Part shown: positions 32,256 through 39,924 of the stretch, one piece after another
How the letters are laid out: every line of letters starts with the position of its first letter
Position numbering within the stretch: the stretch's first letter is position 1
The notes under the pieces: model-generated
The model's database searches: none
The model's input: only the letters and a program-made list of their open reading frames with translations
Told to the model about the DNA's origin: nothing
Translations under genes and position numbers: made by a program
Assembly: GCF_013347965.1 (NCBI RefSeq)
Contig: NZ_CP048810.1
Location: 4,649,501-4,713,500 of the forward strand
Source: Pseudomonas bijieensis
Lineage (GTDB): Bacteria > Pseudomonadota > Gammaproteobacteria > Pseudomonadales > Pseudomonadaceae
Reading direction: 5' to 3'
DNA length: 64,000 bases

Positions 32256-32588
32256 ATGAAAGGCTTGATCGCCGTCGTGGCGTTGGCATTGCTGGGTGGT
32301 TGTGCGCAGTTGGACTTCTTGCACACCGCCGAACCTGTTGAAGGTTGGACGACCTGGACCTGTGACAGCGAGGCCAAGGTGCTCTGGCGCTACGCCGATG
32401 CGGCCCGCAAGGAAGTCGACGTACGCCTGGGCGGTGCCGATAAGGTTTATCGCCTCAAGCTTGAGCCGGGAGCCGAAGGTTCGCTGTACAGCGATGACAT
32501 GCTGGCGTTTCACGTCAAGGGTGAGGAAGGCCTGGTGTACTGGGTTGCCACCAATGACTTGATTGGGCGTGGCTGTAAGGCTGACTGA
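32256..32588 (+). CDS. MliC-like lipoprotein (C-type lysozyme inhibitor fold)
   Basis: 110 residues with lipobox LGGC (MKGLIAVVALALLGGCAQ, Cys16). The mature domain has TTWTCDSEAKVLWRYAD, a central GSLYSDDMLAFHVKGEEG and an ending GRGCKAD, matching the eight-stranded MliC/PliC family with its paired cysteines. Family members protect the envelope by binding C-type lysozymes. The match is to the fold; the inhibitory loop is not clearly conserved, so activity is uncertain. Confidence 0.75.
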   Translation: MKGLIAVVALALLGGCAQLDFLHTAEPVEGWTTWTCDSEAKVLWRYADAARKEVDVRLGGADKVYRLKLEPGAEGSLYSDDMLAFHVKGEEGLVYWVATNDLIGRGCKAD

Positions 32589-32604
32589 TTCAATAGATAG
32601 CCAA

Positions 32605-32695
32605 TGTGGGAGCGAGCCTGCTCGCGATAGCGATGTATCAGGCGCCAGAGATGTTGACTGTTAGGCCCTCATCGCGAGCAGGCTCGCTCCCACAG
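32605..32695. repeat. REP pair
   Basis: tgtgggagcgagcctgctcg and its reverse complement, about 41 bases apart, between the MliC-like gene and fba. Confidence 0.9.
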
Positions 32696-32831
32696 GGGCC
32701 TCTATAGTTTCGAGATTTTGTTTCACCGAACACGCAGACCGGGGTCACCCCCGATCCGCAATGACTTGAATAGCCGCCGCCGCTCCGGCAGGCTGGCACG
32801 ATTAACGACCCTCGACCGGGAGAGAGACACA

Positions 32832-33896
32832 ATGGCACTTATCAGCATGCGTCAGATGCTGGACCACGCAGCCGAGTTCGGCTACGGCGTTCCAGCCTTT
32901 AACGTCAACAACCTTGAGCAGATGCGCGCCATCATGGAAGCCGCTGACAAGACTGACTCTCCGGTGATCGTCCAGGCTTCGGCCGGTGCCCGCAAATACG
33001 CCGGTGCGCCGTTCCTGCGCCACCTGATCCTGGCGGCGATCGAAGAATTCCCGCACATCCCGGTGTGCATGCACCAGGACCACGGCACCAGCCCTGACGT
33101 CTGCCAGCGCTCCATTCAACTGGGCTTCAGTTCGGTGATGATGGACGGTTCCCTTGGCGAAGACGGCAAGACCCCGACCGACTACGAGTACAACGTACGC
33201 GTCACCCAGCAGACCGTCGCCATGGCCCACGCCTGCGGCGTTTCGGTAGAGGGTGAGCTGGGTTGCCTGGGCTCGCTGGAAACCGGCATGGCCGGTGAAG
33301 AAGATGGCATCGGCGCCGAAGGCGTGCTGGATCACAGTCAGATGCTGACCGACCCGGAAGAAGCCGCGGACTTCGTCAAGAAGACCCAGGTCGACGCCCT
33401 GGCCATCGCCATCGGCACCAGCCACGGCGCCTACAAGTTCACCAAGCCACCTACCGGCGACGTGCTGGCCATCGACCGCATCAAGGAAATCCACAAGCGC
33501 ATCCCCAACACCCACCTGGTGATGCACGGTTCTTCCTCGGTTCCGCAGGAGTGGCTGGCGATCATCAACCAGTACGGCGGCGACATCAAAGAAACCTACG
33601 GCGTGCCGGTTGAAGAAATCGTCGAAGGCATCAAGTACGGCGTGCGCAAGGTCAACATCGATACCGATTTGCGCCTGGCGTCCACCGGTGCCATGCGTCG
33701 TTTGATGGCGACCAACCCGAGCGAATTCGATCCGCGTAAGTTCTTCGGCGCGACCGTGACGGCCATGCGCGACGTGTGCATCGCGCGTTACGAAGCGTTC
33801 GGCACTGCCGGCAACGCCTCCAAGATCAAGCCGATCTCGTTGGAAGCGATGTATCAGCGGTATCTGAAAGGTGAGTTGAACGCTAAGGTCAACTAA
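32832..33896 (+). CDS. fba: Class II fructose-1,6-bisphosphate aldolase
   Basis: 354-residue zinc aldolase. Motifs: [19 protein letters not shown]; the zinc histidine and neighbouring acid in [10 protein letters not shown]; substrate loops [11 protein letters not shown] and [10 protein letters not shown]; and [11 protein letters not shown]. The start at 32832 ([19 protein letters not shown]) has GGGAGAGAG upstream. It closes the carbon gene cluster; a strong terminator follows. Confidence 0.98.
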   Translation: MALISMRQMLDHAAEFGYGVPAFNVNNLEQMRAIMEAADKTDSPVIVQASAGARKYAGAPFLRHLILAAIEEFPHIPVCMHQDHGTSPDVCQRSIQLGFSSVMMDGSLGEDGKTPTDYEYNVRVTQQTVAMAHACGVSVEGELGCLGSLETGMAGEEDGIGAEGVLDHSQMLTDPEEAADFVKKTQVDALAIAIGTSHGAYKFTKPPTGDVLAIDRIKEIHKRIPNTHLVMHGSSSVPQEWLAIINQYGGDIKETYGVPVEEIVEGIKYGVRKVNIDTDLRLASTGAMRRLMATNPSEFDPRKFFGATVTAMRDVCIARYEAFGTAGNASKIKPISLEAMYQRYLKGELNAKVN

Positions 33897-33913
33897 GGCT
33901 TCAGCGTTGTAAG

Positions 33914-33939
33914 AAAACCCGCAGTGATGCGGGTTTTTT
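33914..33939 (+). terminator. Terminator of fba
   Basis: Stem aaacccgca/tgcgggttt around GTGA, followed by a T-run. Confidence 0.94.
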
Positions 33940-33953
33940 TATGTGTGGGATTT

Positions 33954-34391
33954 GTGTGTATATCCGTTGCTGCGGTAACGGCCACTTATGGTTCCGCTCT
34001 TACAGCGGGTCACTTTCGAAAAGCCCGGAAGCCGGCCCAGTCGAAAGTAACCAAAGCGCTCCTGCCCACCACTCGGTGCCTCGCCTAGGCTCGGCATACC
34101 CTCACTCCGGCATTGCTCCGTGGGCCCGCCGCGAAGGGCCATCCATGGCCCAGCGCGGCTATCCCGGCATCCATGCCGGGATGCCCACTCCGCAATACCT
34201 GCGTTCGGCCATCGTGGTTAACGGGGCGCCAAAATCTACGTCCACCGCGAGGCGGCCTGACAGCCGGCCTGGCTCTTGCGGGGGGGTACACCCATCAGAC
34301 TTGTTTGAGCTGGACCTGTGGGAGCAAAGCTTGCTCGCGAGGCGGCCTTATAGCCGACCTGCTCTTGCGGGTGTACCCAGTCCAATTAATG
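33954..34391 (+). repeat. Left arm of a ~430-bp inverted repeat
   Basis: This 438-base arm is closely matched, in reverse complement, by 35814-36242. Shared blocks include gtgtgtatatcc at the outer tip, cttacagcgggtcactttcg, the palindromic cccggcatccatgccgggat, the REP-like gggagcaaagcttgctcgcg and ccaattaatg at the inner tip. Short ORFs inside occur on both strands in both arms and look non-coding. The outer two thirds are the best conserved. Confidence 0.88.
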
Positions 34392-34407
34392 AAATGGCTA
34401 CCCCACC

Positions 34408-34442
34408 GCCCCTGCGATCGCCCACTAAGCTTTCGCAGGGGC
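34408..34442 (+). ncRNA. Hairpin in the IS110 left end
   Basis: Perfect 10-bp stem GCCCCTGCGA/TCGCAGGGGC with a 15-base loop, ending 18 bases before the transposase ATG. It could be part of a bridge (guide) RNA or control transposase expression. No RNA is demonstrated. Confidence 0.4.
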
Positions 34443-34460
34443 TCATCGGAGACTGTTGCC

Positions 34461-35479
34461 ATGAACAAAGTAGCTATTGCCGCCATCGATTTGGGAAAAC
34501 ACTTTCACCTGCATGCTCAAGATGATCGTGGTCATGAGCTTTATCGCAAAAATTTACTCGAGTGACGCTCGCTCAACACCTGGCGAATCTCGAACCTTGC
34601 ACCGTCGTGATGGAAGCTTGTGGCGGAGCCCACTTCATGGCGCAGGAGGTCGCGAAGCTGGGACATACGCCCAAGCTCATTGCTCCTCATCTCGTGCGTC
34701 CTTACGTGAAGAGCAACAAGAACGACTTCGCTGATGCCGAGGCGATCTGCGAGGCAGCGACTCGCCCAACGATGCGCTTTGTGCCGCCAAAAAACCAAGC
34801 TCAGCAGGCGCTAGCCATGCTCAACTCGACCCGCGATTCGTTCATCAAAGACCGCACCGCGACCGCCAATCGGATTCATGCCGCCCTTCTAGAGGTGGGC
34901 ATCAGCCTGGCCCCAGGCTTCAAATCCATCAAAGAGCTTCCGGCGTGGCTGGAGGCGAGTTCACTTTCTGAACGCTTCAAAATTCTGATGAAGCTGCATG
35001 AGCACTTCAACCACCTGGATGAGCAGGTCAAGACACTGGACAAGGACGTGGAGAGCCAGGCCGCTGAAGATGATCTGGCGGCTCGTTTGATGACTATGCC
35101 CTGTGTCGGGCCGATCACCTCCAGCGCCCTGGCTGCTGAGTTGGGCGATGGTAAACAGTTCAAGTGCGGGCGAAACTATGCGGCCTCAATCGGGCTGGTG
35201 CCCAAACAGCATTCCACGGGCGACAAGACGGTACTGCTGGGCATCAGCAAGCGCGGTGATCGGAATCAGAGGCGTCTGCTCATCCAGTGTGCCCGAGTCT
35301 ACTTAATGCAGCTGGAGCGCCAAAGAGGCTGGCTGGCGGACTGGGTCCGGCAGCTGTTGGCCCACCATCACTCCAACCATGTGGTCTGCGCGCTGGCCAA
35401 TAAGATGGCGAGGATCGCTTGGGCGATTGCGGCACACCACACTGAATTCGATGCAGGGCCAGCTGCGATGAACACCTGA
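34461..35479 (+). pseudogene. IS110-family transposase split by a frameshift
   Basis: The first frame, MNKVAIAAIDLGKHFHLHAQ, stops after 34 codons at 34563-34565. The remaining ~305 residues are in the -1 frame, beginning with TLAQHLANLEPC. Together they give a protein of about 340 residues, the usual length. DEDD residues are seen in IDLGKH, VVMEACGGAH and NDFADAEA. The C-terminal Transposase_20 domain contains MPCVGPITSSALAAELGDG. The break is at the A-run 34548-34552. One more A would read YRKKFTRVTL, close to other family members, so a one-base loss is the simplest cause. AAATTTA at 34550-34556 also fits a -1 slippery heptamer in register. Confidence 0.85.
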
Positions 35480-35724
35480 CCCTGCTGTCACCGAGCACCA
35501 CCCACCTGGTTTTGCGATGCTGGATAACTGATGACGTGAACGGCCAACCGGCCTGACGACAACCCTGAGCTCCCACACGGCTGAAAGGCCGTCCAATTAA
35601 TTAGGATCGTCGGGCATCGATTCTCATCGAGGCGCGGGGCCACAACCCCACTCAGACGCCGGATAGATGAAAGCAAGCCAACCACGCATCAAAAACAGTA
35701 TTGCAGAAAAGGGGATAACCATAG

Positions 35725-35816
35725 ATGTGGGAGCGGGCTTGCTCGCGAAGGCAGTGTCATAGTCGATGAAGATGTTGAATGTGCTGTCGTCATCGCGAGC
35801 AGGCTCGCTCCCACAT
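35725..35816. repeat. REP pair beside the right inverted arm
   Basis: tgtgggagcgggcttgctcg at the left and tcgcgagcaggctcgctccc at the right. The stretch 35602-35724 between it and the IS shows no gene. Confidence 0.88.
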
Positions 35817-36242
35817 TAATTGGATCGGGGTACTCCCGGGAGAAAGAAACAGGTCGGCTATAAGGCCGCCTCGCGAGCAAGCTTTGCTCCCACAGATTTG
35901 ACAGGTGTACGACCAGGAGAGCCAGGTCGGCTACTAGGCCGCCTCGCGGTGGACGTTGATCTCGGACGCCCCGTTAACCACGCTGGCCGAACGCAGGCAT
36001 TGTGGAGTGGGCATCCCGGCATGGATGCCGGGATAGCCGCGCTGGGCCATGGATGGCCCTTCGCGGCGGGCCCACGGAGCAATGCCGGAGTGAGGGCATG
36101 CCGAGCCTAGGCGAGGCACCGAGTGGTGGGGCAGGAGCGCTTTGGTTACTTTCGACTGGGCCGGCTTCCGGGCTTTTCGAAAGTGACCCGCTGTAAGAGC
36201 GGAACCATAAGTGGCCGTTACCGCAGCAATGGATATACACAC
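35814..36242 (-). repeat. Right arm of the ~430-bp inverted repeat
   Basis: Reverse-complement partner of 33954-34391. It ends in ggatatacacac, eight bases before the stop codon of the minus-strand DUF6124-type gene, and begins cattaattggat. Its REP-like segment at about 35868-35894 mirrors that at 34317-34345. The centre of the arm differs from the left arm by small indels. Confidence 0.88.
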
Positions 36243-36249
36243 GGTATTT

Positions 36250-36534
36250 CTATTCCCCTTCAAGCCCGCGCTGTTCAATGACGCCAAACACGTCAGTGAC
36301 ATCCTGGACCAGGATCCGAGCCACATTGGTAAGGGTATTGAAGTCGCTGGCGGCCGAGTCTCGCAGGCTGGCGCAGGCCATGAGCGTCAAGTAATCGAGG
36401 GTGGCATGCAGGCGCTCGCTGGCACAGGCGTGAAGCTCTGTTAGCGGGACGGTTTTGTCGATGAACAGGACAGGTTGGGTGGTGGCGATCGGGGTGAGAG
36501 GGGTGAAGCGACTAAGCGATTGTTCGGCTTTCAT
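36250..36534 (-). CDS. DUF6124 (formerly DUF3077) family protein
   Basis: 94 residues. MKAEQSLSRFTPLTPIATTQ then PVLFIDKTVPLTELHACASE and a helical C-terminus fit the small Pseudomonas-specific family that usually starts with an R-F-T-P motif and has a central P-L-x-x-A/L helix. Function unknown. GAGG lies eight bases before the ATG. Its stop codon is eight bases from the outer tip of the right inverted arm, so the arm may have inserted just beyond the gene. Confidence 0.75.
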   Translation of the reverse strand: MKAEQSLSRFTPLTPIATTQPVLFIDKTVPLTELHACASERLHATLDYLTLMACASLRDSAASDFNTLTNVARILVQDVTDVFGVIEQRGLEGE

Positions 36535-36991
36535 GACAAACCTCTAACTCAAGAAAAAGTATTTGCCACTGTTTGCTGCGAAACAAATGGGTGGCAGCCA
36601 TGTGCGGGTTCGCAGACCGAGGAGTTAGCACCCGGCAGACCCGAAGATCTCCCACACACAGCCGCCATAAAAAGCCGAACGTAGGCAGGATGCCCCTACG
36701 CCGATTTTTGACGGTCGTGATTCTAACTCACTGGGGCTGCGAAACCCTTGCCCACCGACCAAAGCCAGCAGACCCACCGAACTATAGAGGAGATTCTCGA
36801 AGCCAAAATCGACCTGTAGGACGCACCGGGCTCTTGTGGCGAGGGAGCTTGCTCCCGCTCGGGGGCGCAGCCGCCGCAAAACCGGCGCATGCGGTAGGTC
36901 TGACGAAAGGAGAGGGCTGCTGCGCAGCCCAGCGGGGATAAATCCCCTCGCCACAAGGGGATGTTTCCTACGAGATTTTCGGAAGCACTTT
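36535..36991. other. Intergenic stretch with a degenerate REP pair
   Basis: 457 bases without a convincing gene. A REP pair of the GGCGAGGGAGC family is at 36835-36955 (the right unit is altered to agcggggataaatcccctcg). The left half, 36535-36830, should hold the promoter of the DUF6124 gene. Small frames here are shadows of the repeats. Confidence 0.7.
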
Positions 36992-37660
36992 TTAAGTGTT
37001 GTGATCGATATCCAGCTTGCTGAACGTCACTTTCCCACCTTCGCTGGTATAGCCGCTGTTGTCCTGCACATACACCCCAGCCTTGAAGTACAACGGCTTG
37101 ACCTTCCATTTGGCGCTGACGGTGGTGTACCAGCTACGACCCGCCGCAGTGATGCCCAGGTCACCGGTACGGTCGAGGTGGAGCCGATAATTGAAGGCCT
37201 GATTAAGTTTCACACCGTTGGCGACGGTAATGACCCGACCTTCGTCATCATCGGGGCGCATGCGCACTTTGGCGACGATGTCCCCGGTGTTGCTGGCATC
37301 CTTGTATTGGTACTCCAGCTTCACCATGGGCTTGCTGCTGTCCTTGGCATGAATCTGACCGATAACGATCTTGCCGCTGCTGGGGACTTGGTTGACCACC
37401 AGGGTCGCGCTCAATTTATTGTCGGCATCGGGATACAACCAATTGCGCAAGGTGCCGTCTTTATAAGTCTCTCGTAATTCGCTGCGCGGATAAATCGCGT
37501 TTTCAGTCTTGGTGCCGGTGACCGGTGACCAGAAATACACCGTGCTGCCTTCTGAGTTGAAATATTTATCCTTGAACCCATCCACCAGCCGAGGCGTTTC
37601 AATGGTTTTCGGCGGGCTGCCCTCGGGGATGCTCAAGTTCCAGGTTGCAAGATCGACCAT
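36992..37660 (-). CDS. PL7 alginate lyase, copy 3 (distal)
   Basis: 222 residues forming a single family-7 polysaccharide lyase jelly roll. The three family motifs are present: RSELRE, QIH (as IGQIHAKD) and YFKAGVYVQ, which carry the catalytic Arg, Gln, His and Tyr. The enzyme cleaves alginate by beta-elimination. There is no signal peptide: it starts MVDLATWNLSIPEGSP, directly in the fold. AAAGGA lies eight bases before the ATG. Third of three tandem copies on the minus strand, each with its own upstream region. P. aeruginosa PA1167 is a similar short PL7 enzyme. Confidence 0.93.
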   Translation of the reverse strand: MVDLATWNLSIPEGSPPKTIETPRLVDGFKDKYFNSEGSTVYFWSPVTGTKTENAIYPRSELRETYKDGTLRNWLYPDADNKLSATLVVNQVPSSGKIVIGQIHAKDSSKPMVKLEYQYKDASNTGDIVAKVRMRPDDDEGRVITVANGVKLNQAFNYRLHLDRTGDLGITAAGRSWYTTVSAKWKVKPLYFKAGVYVQDNSGYTSEGGKVTFSKLDIDHNT

Positions 37661-37769
37661 GCTCGGATCCTTTCTGTACATAAGAAATGATTTACGCCAC
37701 AGCCGAAGGCTCTAGGACGCGCTTTCGCTGGCGCCAGGAGGAAGCGGGATCGAACGTTTTCCACGTGGG

Positions 37770-37849
37770 TCCGGCGGAGGGTTGACGTCAGCAGACCGTC
37801 AGAGTGGCGTTTGCCGGTTTGGTGCCCGAGACAAGTGACCGTTAGTCGG
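37770..37849 (-). promoter_or_regulatory. Duplicated upstream element of PL7 copy 3
   Basis: TCCGGCGGA at 37770, palindrome TGACGTCA at 37783-37790 and CCGTTAGTCGG ending at 37849. The 80-base span is the same length as in the other two copies. On the minus strand the -35-like TTGACG of the others is CTGACG here, so this copy may be weaker. Confidence 0.55.
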
Positions 37850-37988
37850 TTAAAGCGGAATTTTTTTGAACGATGGCGATATGGCACCGCACACACGGCC
37901 TGTGTTCGATGGCGCTTGAGGCGCGAATATCCAAGGGTGAGGGAGGGCACAGGCAGCATCCGTGCTGCCATGGCGCCAGGAAAAGCGA

Positions 37989-38657
37989 TCAGATGTTGTG
38001 GTCGATATCCAGCTGGCTGAACGTCACCTTTCCGCCTTCGGTGGTGTAGCCGGTGTTGTCCTGCACGTACACGCCCGCCTTGAAATACAGTGGTTTGACC
38101 TTCCAGGACGGGTCGATAGTGGTTCTCCAGTTGTAACCCGCCGCACTGATGCCCAGCGCGCCCTTCGGGCTGAGGTGGATCATGTAGGTAAAGCTGCGGT
38201 CGAGCTTCACGCCGGTGGCAATGGTGATGACCTGGCCCGTTTCGTCATCAGGACGCATGCGTACCTTGGCGACGATATTTCCGGTGGAGCTGTAGGCCTT
38301 GTATTGGTACTCCAGTTTCACCATCGGGCTGGTGCTGTCTTTGGTGTGGATCTGACCGATCACGATCTTGCCGCTACTGGGCACCTGGTTGACGGTGACG
38401 GCGGCACGCAGGATGTTGTCCGCCGCCGGATACAGCCAGTTGCGCAGGGTGCCGTCGCTGTAGGTTTCCCGCAGTTCGCTGCGCGGATAAATCGCGTTTG
38501 CAGTCTTGGTGCCGGTCACCGGCGCCCAGAAGAACAGCGTGCCGGTGTCGGAATGGAAATATTCGTCCTTGAAGCCTTGCGCCAGCCGCGGCGTTTCGAT
38601 GGTCATTGCCGGGCTGCCTTCGGGGATGCTCAAGTTCCAGGTGTTGAGATCAATCAT
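37989..38657 (-). CDS. PL7 alginate lyase, copy 2 (middle)
   Basis: 222 residues, same architecture as its neighbours: MIDLNTWNLSIPEGSPAMT at the start, then RSELRE, IGQIHTKD and YFKAGVYVQDNTGYTTEGG. All catalytic motifs are intact and there is no signal peptide. Much of the sequence is identical to copies 1 and 3, so the set arose by tandem duplication. Differences lie mostly in surface loops (for example SPKGALGISAAGYN). The start at 38657 is fixed by alignment with the other copies; an upstream in-frame extension of 44 residues has no counterpart. Confidence 0.93.
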   Translation of the reverse strand: MIDLNTWNLSIPEGSPAMTIETPRLAQGFKDEYFHSDTGTLFFWAPVTGTKTANAIYPRSELRETYSDGTLRNWLYPAADNILRAAVTVNQVPSSGKIVIGQIHTKDSTSPMVKLEYQYKAYSSTGNIVAKVRMRPDDETGQVITIATGVKLDRSFTYMIHLSPKGALGISAAGYNWRTTIDPSWKVKPLYFKAGVYVQDNTGYTTEGGKVTFSQLDIDHNI

Positions 38658-38767
38658 GGTCGGATCCTGCGTAACGGGCGTAAAAGTGCTGAGGACCAAA
38701 GCGGGAGGCTCTACTCCAAGCATTTGGGGTGTGTTGATCACGCAGGAAGGAGATTTTTGAATGACCA

Positions 38768-38847
38768 TCCGGCGGATGTTTGACGTCAATTGTTCGTCGA
38801 ATAGGTCATTTGCAGCATCTGTGCCTGGATAGGCAACCGTTAGTCGG
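38768..38847 (-). promoter_or_regulatory. Duplicated upstream element of PL7 copy 2
   Basis: TCCGGCGGA at 38768, TGACGTCA at 38781-38788 and CCGTTAGTCGG ending 38847, again spanning 80 bases. On the minus strand TTGACG could be a -35 box, with GGTCAT 17 bases further as a weak -10. Confidence 0.6.
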
Positions 38848-38937
38848 CAGTTTCAAGCTCGCACTGAACGATTTCGAATTGATAGGGTCGCGTGGGCGGG
38901 CAGCATTGCGTTGCTGCCCTGGCGCCCCGCAAAGCGT

Positions 38938-39603
38938 CTAGAGGTGATCGATATCCAGCAGGCTGAACGTCACGGTCCCGCCTTCGGTGGGATAACCGGT
39001 GTTGTCCTGCACGTACACGCCCGCCTTGAAGTACAGCGGCTTGTCGCTCCAAGTGGAACTGATGGGGGAGCTCCACTGGTAACCCGCACCATTGATGGTC
39101 AGGACGCCGGCGGGGCTGAGATGGATCAGGTAAGAGAAGGACTGGTTGAGCTTTATGCCCGTGGCGATGGTGATGACCTGACCCGATTCGTCGTCGGGGC
39201 GCATGCGCACCTTGGCGACAATGTTGCCGGTGGAGCTGTAGGTCTTGTATTGGTATTCCAGCTTCACCAGGGGGCTGGTGCTGTCCTTGGTATGGATCTG
39301 ACCGATGACGACCTTGCCGGAGCTGGGCACCTGGCTGACGACCAGGGTGGCAGCCAGCTTGTTGTCCGCCGCCGAGTACAGCCAATTGCGCAAGGTACCG
39401 TTGCTGTAGGTTTCACGAAGTTCACTGCGCGGATAAATAGCATTGGCGGTCGTGGCGCCGGTTACCGGTGCCCAGAAAAACACCGTGCCGGAGTCGGCAT
39501 GGAAATACTGGTTTTGGAACCCTTGCACCAGTTGAGAGGTTTCGATGGTCGTCGGTGGGCTACCTTCGGGGATGCTCAGGTTCCAGGTGGCGAGATCAAT
39601 CAT
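38938..39603 (-). CDS. PL7 alginate lyase, copy 1 (proximal)
   Basis: 221 residues. MIDLATWNLSIPEGSPPTT, RSELRE, IGQIHTKD and YFKAGVYVQDNTGYPTEGG show a complete PL7 catalytic set, with no signal peptide. It is the first of the three tandem copies in the direction of transcription. The three starts are 946 and 997 bases apart, so the duplicated unit includes the intergenic leader. Confidence 0.93.
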   Translation of the reverse strand: MIDLATWNLSIPEGSPPTTIETSQLVQGFQNQYFHADSGTVFFWAPVTGATTANAIYPRSELRETYSNGTLRNWLYSAADNKLAATLVVSQVPSSGKVVIGQIHTKDSTSPLVKLEYQYKTYSSTGNIVAKVRMRPDDESGQVITIATGIKLNQSFSYLIHLSPAGVLTINGAGYQWSSPISSTWSDKPLYFKAGVYVQDNTGYPTEGGTVTFSLLDIDHL

Positions 39604-39924
39604 GATCGGATCCTACGTAACGGGAGTGAAAATGCTGAACGCCCAACGAGAGGCTCTAGCCCGCGCTTGTGGGCGGATTAATCACGCAGAAGGGAAATTT
39701 TTTGATAACCGTCCGGCGGATGACTGACGTCAATTGTCTGTCGAAGATGTCTTTGCAGTTTCTGTGCCCGAGGAGGGTGACCGTTAGTCGGCTATTTCGG
39801 GCTTTGCCTGGATGATGGCGCGTTGACACCTACTGCTTTTCAAAATCCCGGTCTAGAGTGAGGGGACAGTATTTGTCCGCTTTGCTACGTAAAAACGGAC
39901 GTGGCGCCCGATAAGAGAAGCAGC
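39604..39924 (-). promoter_or_regulatory. Upstream region of PL7 copy 1 with duplicated element
   Basis: The 80-base element runs 39712-39791: TCCGGCGGA at 39712, TGACGTCA at 39725-39732, CCGTTAGTCGG ending 39791. On the minus strand TTGACG and GGTTAT are 17 bases apart. The remainder, 39792-39924, should contain the promoter of the divergent signalling gene; nothing else is recognised. Confidence 0.6.

Larger units (their letters stand above)
34391..35601 (+). mobile_element. IS110-family insertion sequence, degenerate transposase
   Basis: Contains one DEDD transposase gene and lacks obvious terminal inverted repeats, as IS110 elements do. The sequence GTCCAATTAAT occurs at 34380-34390 and again at 35591-35601, and is proposed here as the flanking direct repeat, so the borders are approximate. 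The 5' non-coding end is about 70 bases with a 10-bp hairpin; the 3' non-coding end is about 120 bases with two short hairpins. IS110 elements often target REP-type sequence in pseudomonads, and REP pieces lie on both sides. Confidence 0.75.

Noticed and set aside
34085..34291. Short ORFs in both inverted arms (for example 34085-34291 and the mirror at 35858-36082)
   Set aside because: They occur on both strands of a repeat full of palindromes; no ribosome site and no protein-like features.
33954..36242. Inverted arms as terminal inverted repeats of one large transposon
   Set aside because: IS110 transposases do not use such ends, and the arms contain REP pieces; more likely an older repeat pair interrupted by the IS.
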